Under the pieces are notes generated by a model. The model saw only the letters and a list, made by a program, of their open reading frames with translations, was not told where the DNA came from and did not search any database. Below, in pieces: positions 1 through 9,081 of a stretch of DNA of 64,000 bases. The first letter of the stretch is position 1; each line of letters begins with the position of its first letter. Made by a program: the position numbers and the translations under genes. This DNA comes from Perkinsus chesapeaki (Eukaryota > Perkinsozoa > Perkinsida > Perkinsidae), in the NCBI GenBank assembly GCA_013115145.1, contig JAAPAO010000033.1, forward strand, positions 1 to 64,000. Direction: 5' to 3'.

Positions 1-899
1 TGCGCGTCCGACCCTCGGCCGTTCGGCCTCTGACCGTCTTGCCAGTTAATCCAACCACACTTCCTGCCACTCTAATCCTTACAAGGACTCTCCGAGTCAT
101 TGAGAAGCATACCTTCTCGGCCTTTTCATACCCTGTCTGGTAAATAAACCTATCATAAACCTATGCCCCCGGAAAGCCCTTTAAACGCTGTTTCAGAATC
201 CATAGCTCTTTTGTATTTACGATCGATATTCGATGAGAAATAAGCAATCAAAGTTGTGCAATAAAACGGCTGACGTGTGCGTACGCGCAATATTAAGAAA
301 TACTACACCAATCTGGGTCACTGGTTCGCCAGCCCAAAAAGCACAAATTTGGTCTTGTTCAGGGATGATGCATCGTCTTAACTGGATATCCTTCATCTAA
401 TGATGGGTCGAGTGAAATGACTACAAGGGTAACGAATTAGGGGTAGCTGTAGGGGCCACAATGGGACATATACGGGGAATACACTGCGACAGCAGGCAAT
501 GAAGCTTTTATTCAGACCAGCATTAGAAAGCACCAATGCTATTCAATGCTAGCCCCTCGAGGCTGCCCCGCCCCTGCAGATTAGCATGAAACACAACATG
601 AAATAAGTAGAAACTCGTATCACTCTCTCGTCCGAATCAACTTCAAGTGGAAGGTTACCGCAGGTTAACAAGTTAGAACAGGCCACTCCTACTCAGCTAG
701 TAGCAATAAATAATTACCCACATGTTCTTACCATCATTTTGTGATAATCTATGATGTCTCCTAGGCAACCATGCTGTTCATTGCTTGGAATATCTCGTCC
801 TAGTAATATAACGCAGGGACTATTGGCGTTGATAATGTAAAAGAGCATTGCAGAGATAATGAGCCAAGTTAGAGTCACAATGCATAACGGAGCATGTAA
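1..899. other. No recognisable gene
   Basis: I see no open frame with protein-like content and no RNA gene in this stretch. It holds a few short inverted repeats, for example GGCC-GTTC-GGCC near base 18 and GACTC-TCC-GAGTC near base 87. It lies downstream of the 3' end of the exonuclease gene on the minus strand. Confidence 0.4.
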
Positions 900-1751
900 T
901 TAGCTTACGCTGGCTCTGACGATCCCCCATAAGACTGTTACAAGTAGTGGGAACCATGCATCATTGGCCGCATATTGAATTTGCTTTGGGGTGAAGACGG
1001 GCTTAGACCAATTACGAAAATTGGGGTCCCTAAACAAGAATAAGCGAGTGAGCGTTCCTTCTCTTGACTGGGGATGAAGGTTGCCGCTATAAGCATCGAT
1101 AAGGAATGTATCCGCGAAAGATGGCTTACTCTGGTTTGTTATTTCTATATCCCACATTTGCACATATTCCCATAATTCCAGGATTAGCTAGCTCTCGATG
1201 TTTAGCATGAGATACCATATCAATGAGTGTCTCTGGTGGTATAACGACGCCCATGTTCGCCAGCTTCTGCTTGTCACGACTACCATGATGTTCTGAAGAG
1301 AAATGTAACGTTTTCCGACAGCATGGTCTGCTGAGCAAGTAAATAATATTTACTGAAAGTACAATGAAATCTACTTATTGAAAGTCGTAACTTACCGGCT
1401 TTGTAAAACTTCTATGGCAGCAGGACTGAAGCGTCCATTGACCGGGCGGAAAAGAAAGACACCGTCCTTTGGGGTAGCAATCTGTATCTGAAAGAAGGGT
1501 ATAATCGGAAAAGATTGAGCGATGAGCTTACCAATGCGATAGGGTTATTTTGTCCTGCGTGTTCCCTATCCCATTCAAAGTCTATGCCGACTACGGTCTT
1601 AGCCTGCCTAGAATAAAATAGCATTCACGGGAACACAACGGAAAGAGTTTCGCGAGGTGGTATGATATTACAGTACGTTTCTACAGGCTGAAAGTTGATC
1701 ATTGCCAACAACAACGAAAGTCTTCCCCGCGTAGTTGTTGAAGTTAGACAT
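900..1751 (-). CDS. WRN-type DEDDy 3'-5' exonuclease domain protein (spliced, possibly damaged)
   Basis: The product resembles the small DEDDy 3'-5' exonucleases related to the Werner-syndrome nuclease. These remove nucleotides from DNA or RNA 3' ends using two metal ions. The first exon begins at an ATG at 1751 (MSNFNNYAGKTF). The next exon carries VVGIDFEW, the Exo I motif with catalytic Asp and Glu, followed after an intron of about 45 nt by IQIATPKDGVFLF. The last exon (to 900) has the sequence NWSKPVFTPKQIQYAANDAW, the typical Exo III region with Tyr and Asp. The middle part (TLIDM...) should carry the Exo II Asp, but its frames do not join cleanly. Around 1270-1310 the frame giving SENVTFLF and the frame giving DKQKLANMG differ, so either a splice site is missed or there is a small indel. 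Family call is good; intactness is uncertain. Confidence 0.72.
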
Positions 1752-3050
1752 GAGAATCAATAATTAAACAAAACTTGGAAGCATCCGGCCATTATTATCG
1801 TACTTTAAAAGCTATCAACTGTAACACATAGAACGACAGAGGCATTCCTATCGAAAAGTTACCCCCTATGAGTTGAAGATCTTCTCTGCACACCAGACAT
1901 GCTGGCTAGCTCATCCACAAGATTGACTCTCGAAGCATTAGTGGATTTTATAACACTTCCTTATAACCAGCGAACGCTGTAACATGGCGAATGTCAGTAC
2001 CACGTGAAGAGCTCATGGCGTAACGCTAGATTGCTCCATGTCGTACACCTAAGGATACACCTTGTGTTGAGAGATATCATTCTTGTTCAATGATCAAGTA
2101 CGGAGTTGAGGTTTGCAAACGAGAGTATACAATGATAGTATACTCCGAGAAAATAGTATGCCCAGAGTTGTCACTCCAAAACAGCTGATGGACAATAGAC
2201 GCCACATATGATACACTATACATCAGGTAAATCTTCACCCAGTATATAGCCGTTTATAGGCTTCTATAGGGTCCTTACCGCTGTAGTTGCACCAGCAAAT
2301 ACAAAACTCGTTACCGTATACTTATGATGAGGTTAACTAAACGTTAAGGGTACAATCTGAATACTCACCACGTACCACCGATTTATAGGATATCATGCTG
2401 CTATGTGGGAATAATGATATTGTATCGCAGAAGTTACGCGATTCAAGACCCGGGTTTAAGAAACCCGAATTAATTCCGTGACGGAACCAAACAGCGAGGA
2501 AGATTTGATGCGATCTTGTAAGATCAAACTGGTCAGATCGTCCTTCCCTTTCCAAGGGAGGGAGTATGGGTGGCCCACCCAGGGTGGGTCAAGAAAGGCA
2601 AGACCAGAGCTCGGCTGATTCACCGACACTGAATCCTTGAATCCCGTGACATGCATGATGCACACGCGCGAGTGACCGAAAGGCGGACTAGCTCGGATCT
2701 TACTTAAACACACTCCGTGTATCTCATATCTAACTGCAGACGACGAAGTAGTGAGAACGGCTAAACAAAACATAGTGCCATCTCGCTAAGGAGCTCAAGG
2801 TACCAGGACTAGTATGTGCGCCTTTCACGTAACCGAAATGTGAAACGACTCACGGTCTTTTAGCGATCACGCAAAGAACAGTTCTCGCGCGTCGCACTGT
2901 CTGCGTCCCTCTCTGGGCTTCCAGGTATCGTTATTTTCTCGAAAATTTTAAATCCTTCATTTCTCCCAGCGAGAAATGCTTCCCCCCGAAGAACCCGGAA
3001 AACCCGAGAAACCCGGACTCGAAGTAGGTCTGGAAGGATGTGTCATTTAA
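1752..3050. other. Gene-free stretch with many short palindromes
   Basis: No convincing exon is visible. Short frames around 2336-2773 on the minus strand do not look like protein. The DNA carries inverted repeats: 8-nt arms at 2123-2145, CGGGTTT/AAACCCG at 2451-2467, a 6+1+6 palindrome at 2568-2580, and CATTTCTC/GAGAAATG near 2958-2978. This style matches the denser palindrome zone further right. Confidence 0.5.
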
Positions 3051-3347
3051 TTGAATTTCTCAGCTGCTGCGCGAGAAATGTGTTCAGCAATAACTTTGCT
3101 GATCTTCCTCATCAATACTAAGGGAATGACTGAGGAATACAGCTTCAAAGGTTGTCACTATTGTAGACATTATGGGGTAGTGAATCAAGAAAAGATTATG
3201 TTTGGCCCTGGTTATCCGTCATTATTCTTCTCGGTAAAGGAAGCATATACTGTTAATGCTGAGGTTGGTTATACTTTTAACGACAGCACGAAGAGCCTGA
3301 CTTTGGATCACGCGTTCGACAAGCGTCCTGGTGATCATTTTTTCTAG
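3051..3347 (+). CDS. Small hypothetical protein with signal-peptide-like start
   Basis: A 98-codon frame on the plus strand that I do not recognise. If translation begins at the second Met (about residue 11), the N-terminus is a short hydrophobic stretch (MCSAITLLIFLINTKG) typical of a secretory signal. A mature part of about 70 residues follows, with a CHYC pair and an aromatic-rich middle. The frame ends at a TAG near 3345. There is no intron, and it stands alone between an exonuclease and an FG-GAP gene that are both on the opposite strand. It could be a small secreted protein, an exon of a larger unseen gene, or a chance ORF. Composition looks protein-like, but nothing else supports it. 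Confidence 0.3.
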   Translation: MNFSAAAREMCSAITLLIFLINTKGMTEEYSFKGCHYCRHYGVVNQEKIMFGPGYPSLFFSVKEAYTVNAEVGYTFNDSTKSLTLDHAFDKRPGDHFF

Positions 3348-3801
3348 CGTCTATATGGTTCAGCTGCGCACACAATTGCTCGATAACAGCAGCGAACGAG
3401 TGATTCCAGCTAGCAAAGCACTACCACGAGACTACCCAGTATATCCTGCTTCATGTAAACAAGTACGATTACCATAAACAGCTCAAGCCTTACGGCCAGA
3501 AATGTGCTGCAGTTCAACCATGGTTGAGATTTCAAACATGAAAAGGCATCATCATGTAAAACTGCATCTACTATTTTAGTAACGTAACACAAGTCCTCCC
3601 GGTGAGTATCTAATTCCTCAGCCAACGCAAGTTATCTCGTTGATGTCGAAACAATCTACGATGAAACAAGGCGTGGGAAGTTATCTACGATATAGTCGGC
3701 GAAACTCGCGATACTGCGCTCGTTTCGCAGCCTATCTTGGCTCAACCCCAAATAGAGGATCATTCGTTCACCTGATATCGGCACGGCGTTAGGAAATTAC
3801 G
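3348..3801. other. Gene-free stretch with a spliced-leader-like 20-mer
   Basis: No exon is recognised. At 3726-3745 the plus strand contains a run resembling the dinoflagellate/perkinsid spliced leader (AGCC, one extra T, then ATCTTGGCTCAA). It is not followed by an obvious coding exon, so it may be a relic or chance. Confidence 0.3.
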
Positions 3802-5830
3802 TTATCTCCCTTCTCGGCTGTTACATATAATGCCACCATAACGACGATCAATTCTTCCCATCACAACACGTGGCAGTATTGTAATGTCACTTAGCAGTTT
3901 CCTGTCACCGAGAAGCACTTTAGTGTCGAATCCTTCTGTGCCATCAAGAATCGACCTGGACGTTGTACTATCAATCTAACAGATACATAACAGATATCTT
4001 GCATAGGTTGGTGAGAGGCTACCACCGTGACACTTACGATGGCACCGATACTGCCTGTCGTGGATATAGTCACAAATAGCACCCTTCCAGATCTTGTCAT
4101 TACTATGCTAGCATCATTATCACCATCCAAATCAACCGTACCAACGAGGGAACAAGGAATATCCATTCGGGCCGGATCCCCCACTAAAGTCCCCGATTTA
4201 GCCCCCGTATCGATCGAGCAATTCGCTTCATACAGGGTTTGTGCTGCTAAAGCCGAGTCTATCGATTATGAATAATACGGTGAAGCTGTAAAAATGAAAG
4301 GCTGGCGAGTTGGTTAGCGGGAGCCGCTAAAGGAAAAACGGTGGCCTGAGTGGTAAGTGAGAAGATTCAAGGAGACGCATCCAATACAACGAGAACAAGC
4401 CTTCAGGGAAACTATTCATGATCTGTATTGCGGACATTGATATTCATTTCCATTAAGTCTCGTACTACGCACCACCAGTAACTGTGCAGGATAATAATAG
4501 AATAGATATTGAAAAGACGTCAGAGAGGCCGAGGCCATCGGTAAAGGGTTTGTGTCCGTTGGAAAAACAATCAGGTCCAAACCAAAGGCATAGTTCCAAA
4601 GCATGTACCCAGTCGCTGCAGTAGCCTGGGAATACATCCGATTTGTATAGAGTGAATCGAGAAAGTACATCTATAATGCACACTCCCAAACCGTAACCAC
4701 AGAAAGCGGCACCTAGAAGGCCCACATGGTGATGAACGAGGCAGCAGTCAAGCAAAGGCTCGCCGCTAGGGAATGAATACGATGTAGAGTTTATTCTGAG
4801 GTAGACAATGCTCCTGTCAGAATAAAAGATGTAACCACATTGCCAACTTCCTGATGATACAATGACATCGGGGGAATGTGGTAGCTCTACTCTTTCAGTT
4901 GGGGGCTGCCAGGTTTGATTGAAAAGCCCGGCCACAAATCGATGAAGAGGATCATCATGCGATGGCCTCACTTCGAACCATGTCTGCCGTTCAAAGGATT
5001 CCGAATGGATTCCAGTGCTGAGGAACTGGCATTCTCTGTTAGTAATGTGGAAGATATAATCACCATGAGCCAGTAGACTCCCATGAGTTCCAATAGATGT
5101 AGCACTCAATTCCGTATTAAGTGTACATGACCACCTTCGTATGAGTCAAACTTTCTTAACCTTATAGTATATAATACCTTTATGATGTAGTACACAAGTT
5201 ACAGACATATCTGTAGAGACTTCAGCCAAAAGGGTATCCTCCGCAGGCAACTTTCGGCTAACAAGCTGTTGACTATCTTTCAGCCATACCGCCAGCGAAT
5301 CATCATTCAAACCCTGCCCATTGAATTGACCACATGGTTCCCAGGGCTGGAAGGTTATAGACTTCGACACCGTCAGCTGAAAAGGCCTCGCATATTGCCA
5401 AGTCAGCAATCTTATGCCTTAGAGCCCCTCGTCAACTTAGTCCCTGACAATAGATATCTACATAACCACTCTCCCACGCCTTAGTTGATGGGTCGAAGTA
5501 GCAGGGATGCACGACATCAAGACTACCGTCCCCAAATGGAAACTGAAAAGACAGTGATAAGTATCACGGTACACTCTTTGTTAAGAGCCCATAAGACTCT
5601 ACACAATGATTCTAGAGTCAATTGAAACAGTAACGTGTGGAGGCGGTGGGATATACAGTAATACGGCTCTATCATTATCAATGTCACAATTGAAAATGTC
5701 GCGCCACTCGGCACTAAAAATGGCTAAAAAATGTTTTTGTCGAGTTAGAGAATTCAGGAAAAAGGAATTAGCTCGAAATTCGACATACTTATCGATATTT
5801 TTGCCCGTCCAGACCGCGCATCTCTAGATG
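3802..5830 (-). CDS. FG-GAP repeat (beta-propeller) protein, ITFG1/TIP-like
   Basis: Several exons on the minus strand read as a secreted-type beta-propeller with calcium-binding FG-GAP motifs. In order from the 5' end I see AEWRDIFNCDIDNDRA, then FPFGDGSLDVVHPCYFD after an intron of about 60 nt. Then comes an exon with ITFQPWEPCGQFNGQG at about 5400-5150, a long exon with repeated Trp/Gly strand-turn patterns at 5100-4470, and GTVDLDGDNDASIVMTRSG at about 4120. The frame closes at a stop at 3802 after GRIDRRYGGIICNSREGR. DxDGDxD and FGDGSLD are the classic FG-GAP loops of integrin alpha chains and of the T-cell immunomodulatory protein family. The start is not defined; frames continue up to about 5830 and stop being readable where the RMND1 fragment begins. 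It could be decaying like its neighbour. Assignment to the TIP/ITFG1 family is inference. Confidence 0.5.
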
Positions 5831-5872
5831 TCGCGAACTGTAAGTACCAGAATACATCAGGTCACCTGATCA

Positions 5873-6578
5873 CCTTGATACACCTGATTCAGGTGTATCA
5901 AGAACATCACTATGTGGGTTGATATTACTCCGCTGGACAAAGAGTTCACCCATCTAATAACATTAGTTGGTGCCACTTAGTGCCAGGAATTATACCATAC
6001 CTTACCTTCTTAGTAACCTCAGTTATGCCTATACCAATTTTTCCCGTTCGCGCCAGATTCTCTGGTATATTTCTTGTCCCTTGAATAGTTCTATCTATAG
6101 ACCATTCGAATGAATCTAGTTTAACAGATTGCAGAAATGCATAGCTATATGCCAAACGCTCGTACCTACAAATACTAGGGTATGAAGGCCGATAGGGTCT
6201 AAGGCTTACACGCCGTCCGTGGAAAGATGGATATCATCATTAACAATACTCGACTGATGCCTTTCCTCATCAGTCTCTTCAGTACGAGCACAAGCAAGAG
6301 TATAACTAAGAAAGGAATAGATGATTATGGTAGGGGAGAGAGTGCCAAGTTGGCGTGTTGGCACTGCCCACACGTACACCATGTAGTCATCAAAGGTTTC
6401 AACTGCCGGTTTCTTTACGTAACTATGCAGAAGAGGGTTCTAGTATTATACCATTCATGCTGCTGACTACTTACGGTCGAAGAACGTGTAGAAGTTTCCG
6501 TCCTTCCTCAGAGGTGAGGCCCCAAAATACGATACAACCAAAATCGAAAAGGATTCATATTCATATTGGACTTGCAAT
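5873..6578 (-). pseudogene. Truncated RMND1/DUF155 family gene fragment
   Basis: RMND1/Rmd1 (DUF155) proteins are mitochondrial or membrane proteins needed for mitochondrial translation or sporulation. Minus-strand exons here read, in order, FDFGCIVFWGLTSEEGRK (6570-6490), YVKKPAVETFDDYMVYVWA, EETDEERHQSSIVNDDIHL, then SYAFLQSVKLDSFEWSIDRT with RNIPENLARTGKIGIG, and finally MGELFVQRSNINPHSDVLD. The family hallmarks VxFWGLTxEE, AQSVKL, IPExLAxTGKI and LDTPxFFWE are easily recognised. Introns of about 44-66 nt separate the pieces. The N-terminal third is missing: an in-frame stop lies just upstream of 6570. The 3' end stops at LDTPE, exactly inside the 14+1+14 palindrome at 5874-5902, before the expected FFWE motif. 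Scrambled PLAA fragments follow on the upstream side. I therefore call it a broken gene copy. Confidence 0.75.
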
Positions 6579-6599
6579 TTTTCACCAATATTCAAAAAC

Positions 6600-7010
6600 T
6601 AATTTCCCATAAAAACCAATGATAATAATACCACTTCCTCACTCGACAGCTTAGCTTCAGCATCTACAGAATAACGTAGCCTCAACCCCAGTAACAGGTA
6701 TAGCATAGGTATAGCATCGTGAACCTTCTCCGGAAATAGCTCTCTTTCATTGGGTCAAATTTAGCATCCTGTCTGTTTTACACAACCCCCCCGCTCAACG
6801 ACTCTCTAGTATTCTACCTTGAGTAGTTGTCGGTCTATTAATGTCAGTTGCATATGATGCGTTGATAAACTCGTCTGATGTACACAACCTGCCTGACAAC
6901 AGATGCTATCATACCATACTCCATCGACACACGACATCGACAACACAATACTACCTTGAGCCTTCAGGCTTGACTCAAGCCTTGATTGAGCCGCTTGAGA
7001 AGAGTCTCCC
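6600..7010 (-). pseudogene. Decayed fragment of PLAA (matches the 14450-14830 part of the intact gene)
   Basis: Base-by-base reading shows clear similarity to the intact PLAA gene further right. 'cttcctcactcgacagcttag' in this stretch mirrors 'tttcctcacttgatagctttg' near 14490. A 20-base run around TCAAATTTAGCATCCTG near 6755-6775 is the same as near 14612-14630. The pattern ending CTACCTTGA(G/A)TAGT recurs at about 6820 and 14667, and GATTGAGC...TTGAGA at about 6980 recurs at about 14810. Order and strand agree with the parent, but frames are destroyed by substitutions, indels and inserted palindromes. No functional product is expected. Confidence 0.7.
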
Positions 7011-7129
7011 CAGGAGACATTGGCTGAATAGTAACTATTCAATAGTTGACTAAGATAGTAACGGAGCTGAAACAGCCGGTGGCCCCCTGAAATTCAGGGC
7101 CTGAATTGATCATCATAAAGTCTACTATA

Positions 7130-7260
7130 TTATCTGTACATTACCAGTAAAAAGCGCAGCTTATCATCTACGGATACGGTGATTGTGACACCATTATGGT
7201 GTCACCATACTTCTCCGCTTCTCCTATAGAGAAGATAATTGAGAAGATAAAGCTCGTATT
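7130..7260 (-). pseudogene. Decayed fragment of PLAA WD40 exon (matches 16525-16630)
   Basis: The stretch CATTACCAGT...TTATCATCT(A/G)CGGA...TGTGACA and CTTCTCCTATA...AAGATAAT reproduces the intact PLAA exon encoding AVTVAVSADDKLCFTG and its flanking intron. Here the exon is interrupted by a 10+1+10 palindrome (7185-7205) that the parent lacks. The fragment is separated from the 6600-7010 fragment by little DNA, although in the intact gene the two segments are about 1.7 kb apart. The intervening exons have therefore been deleted or lost beyond recognition. Confidence 0.7.
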
Positions 7261-7270
7261 ATATCGAACC

Positions 7271-7341
7271 CGAATAACTTAATAGCCGAAAGTTACTCTA
7301 TATCACTCATACAGAGTAACTTTCGGCTATTAAGTTATTCG
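7271..7341. repeat. Perfect 29-bp inverted repeat with 13-nt loop
   Basis: The left arm 7271-7299 begins CGAATAACTTAATAGCCG. The right arm 7313-7341 is its exact reverse complement, with 13 bases between them. The structure lies just outside the PLAA fragment and is the longest perfect hairpin I saw in the window. No transposase or terminal repeat is attached to it. Confidence 0.95.
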
Positions 7342-9049
7342 TTTAAATGCTAGCATCTACCCATAGCGGCTACCCAGGCTGCCTCTTCCAGATAGCACAT
7401 GCCGAGAGCGCCCGTGAATTAAAGGTTTTGATTAATAACAGGACAAGTTTCACCTTCTGCGATTGATAACAGCTTGTCAAACTGAAAGACAACATACTAG
7501 CCCGCTCATTGTTCGTGGTAGTGATACTAATAGTATTATAGTAATATACTAGTAGTACTAATAGTAGTATAGTATTGAATTAATATAATATTCAGCGTTA
7601 CAAATCCTAGAACTATAATAAAATCCCCCGAACTTGAATCAGGGAATCCCAGTTATAGTACTACAGACTGTACTAGTAACTACACCATTTCTAGAGATTT
7701 TCTAGTCTTTCTAGAAATTCTAGGCCTCTTTAGATGAAGCCCGGACCTAATTAGTGAAATCCCAGAGCACATGAATGTAGCTGAGACCAAATTAATGAGA
7801 CCTCAGAGCGAATAAATGAAGCCCATACCAAATTAATGGAGCCTCAGGAAATGGTGTAGTAGTTGTATAACACCTCTAGTCGGATAAGCTGCTTACCATA
7901 AACGACCGCCACCTACGAGTTTGAGCTACAAGCTACACCTTGCAACAAAGGATGTTCGAGAATGCAAGACAGAAGTGACGCCAATGCGCAACACCAATTC
8001 CCTTGAGTCCTGTTCACCCGTCCTGCATACCTGTATTCAGTGAATACGATATCCGGAATATCCTACTACAGTGTAGTACGATATTCACTGGAAAAAGTGC
8101 TACGATAATCGTTCCATCATTTCCAGTGAAAAGTTTTCGCCGTTATCACTTCGAAATTAGAAGTTCGAATGAGCTCTGCGTGGCTTTTACGGCTCACTCT
8201 CGAAAGACTTTCATTATACCTTGCCGACGGTAAATTGCCATTGACGCGTCGTCGATACTCTATAGGAGAGAGTTTGATACTCTGAGTATCTACATTTCCC
8301 GGATCCTGCGAATCAAGCCTATCAAAGCTACCTTAGAATTCCATTATGCAGTTAGCTAAGCTAGCAGTTAGCTTAGGAATGGCGCGAAATCTCCACCTTT
8401 GGTATCTCCGTCTATTAAGTCCTCCGTGAGTGCGGAGGTCTCCGACTCGGAGACTCAGAGTACAGGAGTCCTGTAACAGGACCCGTACCTATGGCCCATA
8501 GGTTATGGGGCTATGTAAAATTTACAAACATACTACGCGCTCACCAAAGTGCTCTCAGATTGATTGTCCAGTGATGTTCGCATATGGGCCGTATGAAATG
8601 GCCCCATGCCTGGCCCCTGAGCATAAGAGGAAAGCCCCAGTGGCTCCCCGAATAGAAGTTCTCGTTGCACGTCAGCGATGTTTAACATCGGAGTTTATTA
8701 TAATTGTGAACCCCGAATGCGAAAAGCTTCTGCCGAAAATACATGCCGCCTGAAAACGAAGCTACCTATCGACTGATCCTAGACTAGGATCAGACAAGGA
8801 GTCACTCATCATTCTATGGGCCGTAGACTATGGCCCGCTCTTTCACAATGGATTGGAGTTTAATCATTGGAGTCCAATAATTGGACATAATGCTGATCAT
8901 CACCGGGTGATGCCACCAGTGGTGGCCCACCACCGAATATTGCTCAACAAGCAATGCTCAGATAGCGAGTTACACGTACAACATAACAAAACCCACTTCA
9001 ATTTACAACTATGACATTAGAGAGTTTGCGAGAAACGTATTGAAGTTAT
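7342..9049. other. Gene-free, palindrome-rich stretch
   Basis: No coding exon or RNA gene is recognised. Short frames at 8003-8233 and 8505-8753 lack protein-like content and are crossed by palindromes. Around 7725-7860 there are loosely repeated units containing AATGAAGCCC and ACCAAATTAATG(G/A)AG(C/A)CCTCAG. A run of TAGTATTA-type AT repeats lies at 7525-7580. Confidence 0.55.
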
Positions 9050-9081
9050 TATGTTAATAACATAGTACTAGTGACACTAGT

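Larger units (their letters stand above)
5856..9081. repeat. Zone of dense odd-length palindromes with a one-base centre
   Basis: Perfect inverted repeats with a single central base recur through this interval: 7+1+7 at 5856-5870, 14+1+14 at 5874-5902, 7+1+7 at 7026-7040 and 7085-7099, and 10+1+10 at 7185-7205. Further on are 15+1+15 with one mismatch pair at 8056-8086, 8+1+8 at 8438-8454, 7+1+7 at 8468-8482, 8+1+8 at 8487-8503, 10+1+10 at 8773-8793, 7+1+7 at 8898-8912, 6+1+6 at 8913-8925, and 7+1+7 at 9050-9064 and 9067-9081. A 6+6+6 hairpin lies at 8421-8438. The arm sequences are all different, so this is not one dispersed repeat family. Confidence 0.8.

Noticed and set aside
2336-2773. 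Overlapping minus-strand ORFs of 72 and 105 codons
   Set aside because: Palindrome-rich DNA, biased odd composition and no similarity to any family I know; likely chance.
4295-4370. tRNA-like stretch (GAGTTGGTTAGCGG and GGTGGCCTGAGTGGTAAG)
   Set aside because: The D-arm-like words are there, but no T-arm (GGTTCGAxTCC) or closing acceptor stem follows at the right distance, and the region is inside the FG-GAP gene span.
8003-8753. Two plus-strand ORFs of 76 and 82 codons
   Set aside because: They cross several perfect palindromes, have no protein-like pattern, and lie in a decaying region.
5856-9081. Palindromes as binding sites of one dyad-symmetric regulator or as rho-independent-type terminators
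   Set aside because: Arm sequences share no consensus, single-base centres are poor loops, no T-tracts follow, and at least one palindrome is absent from the intact parent sequence.
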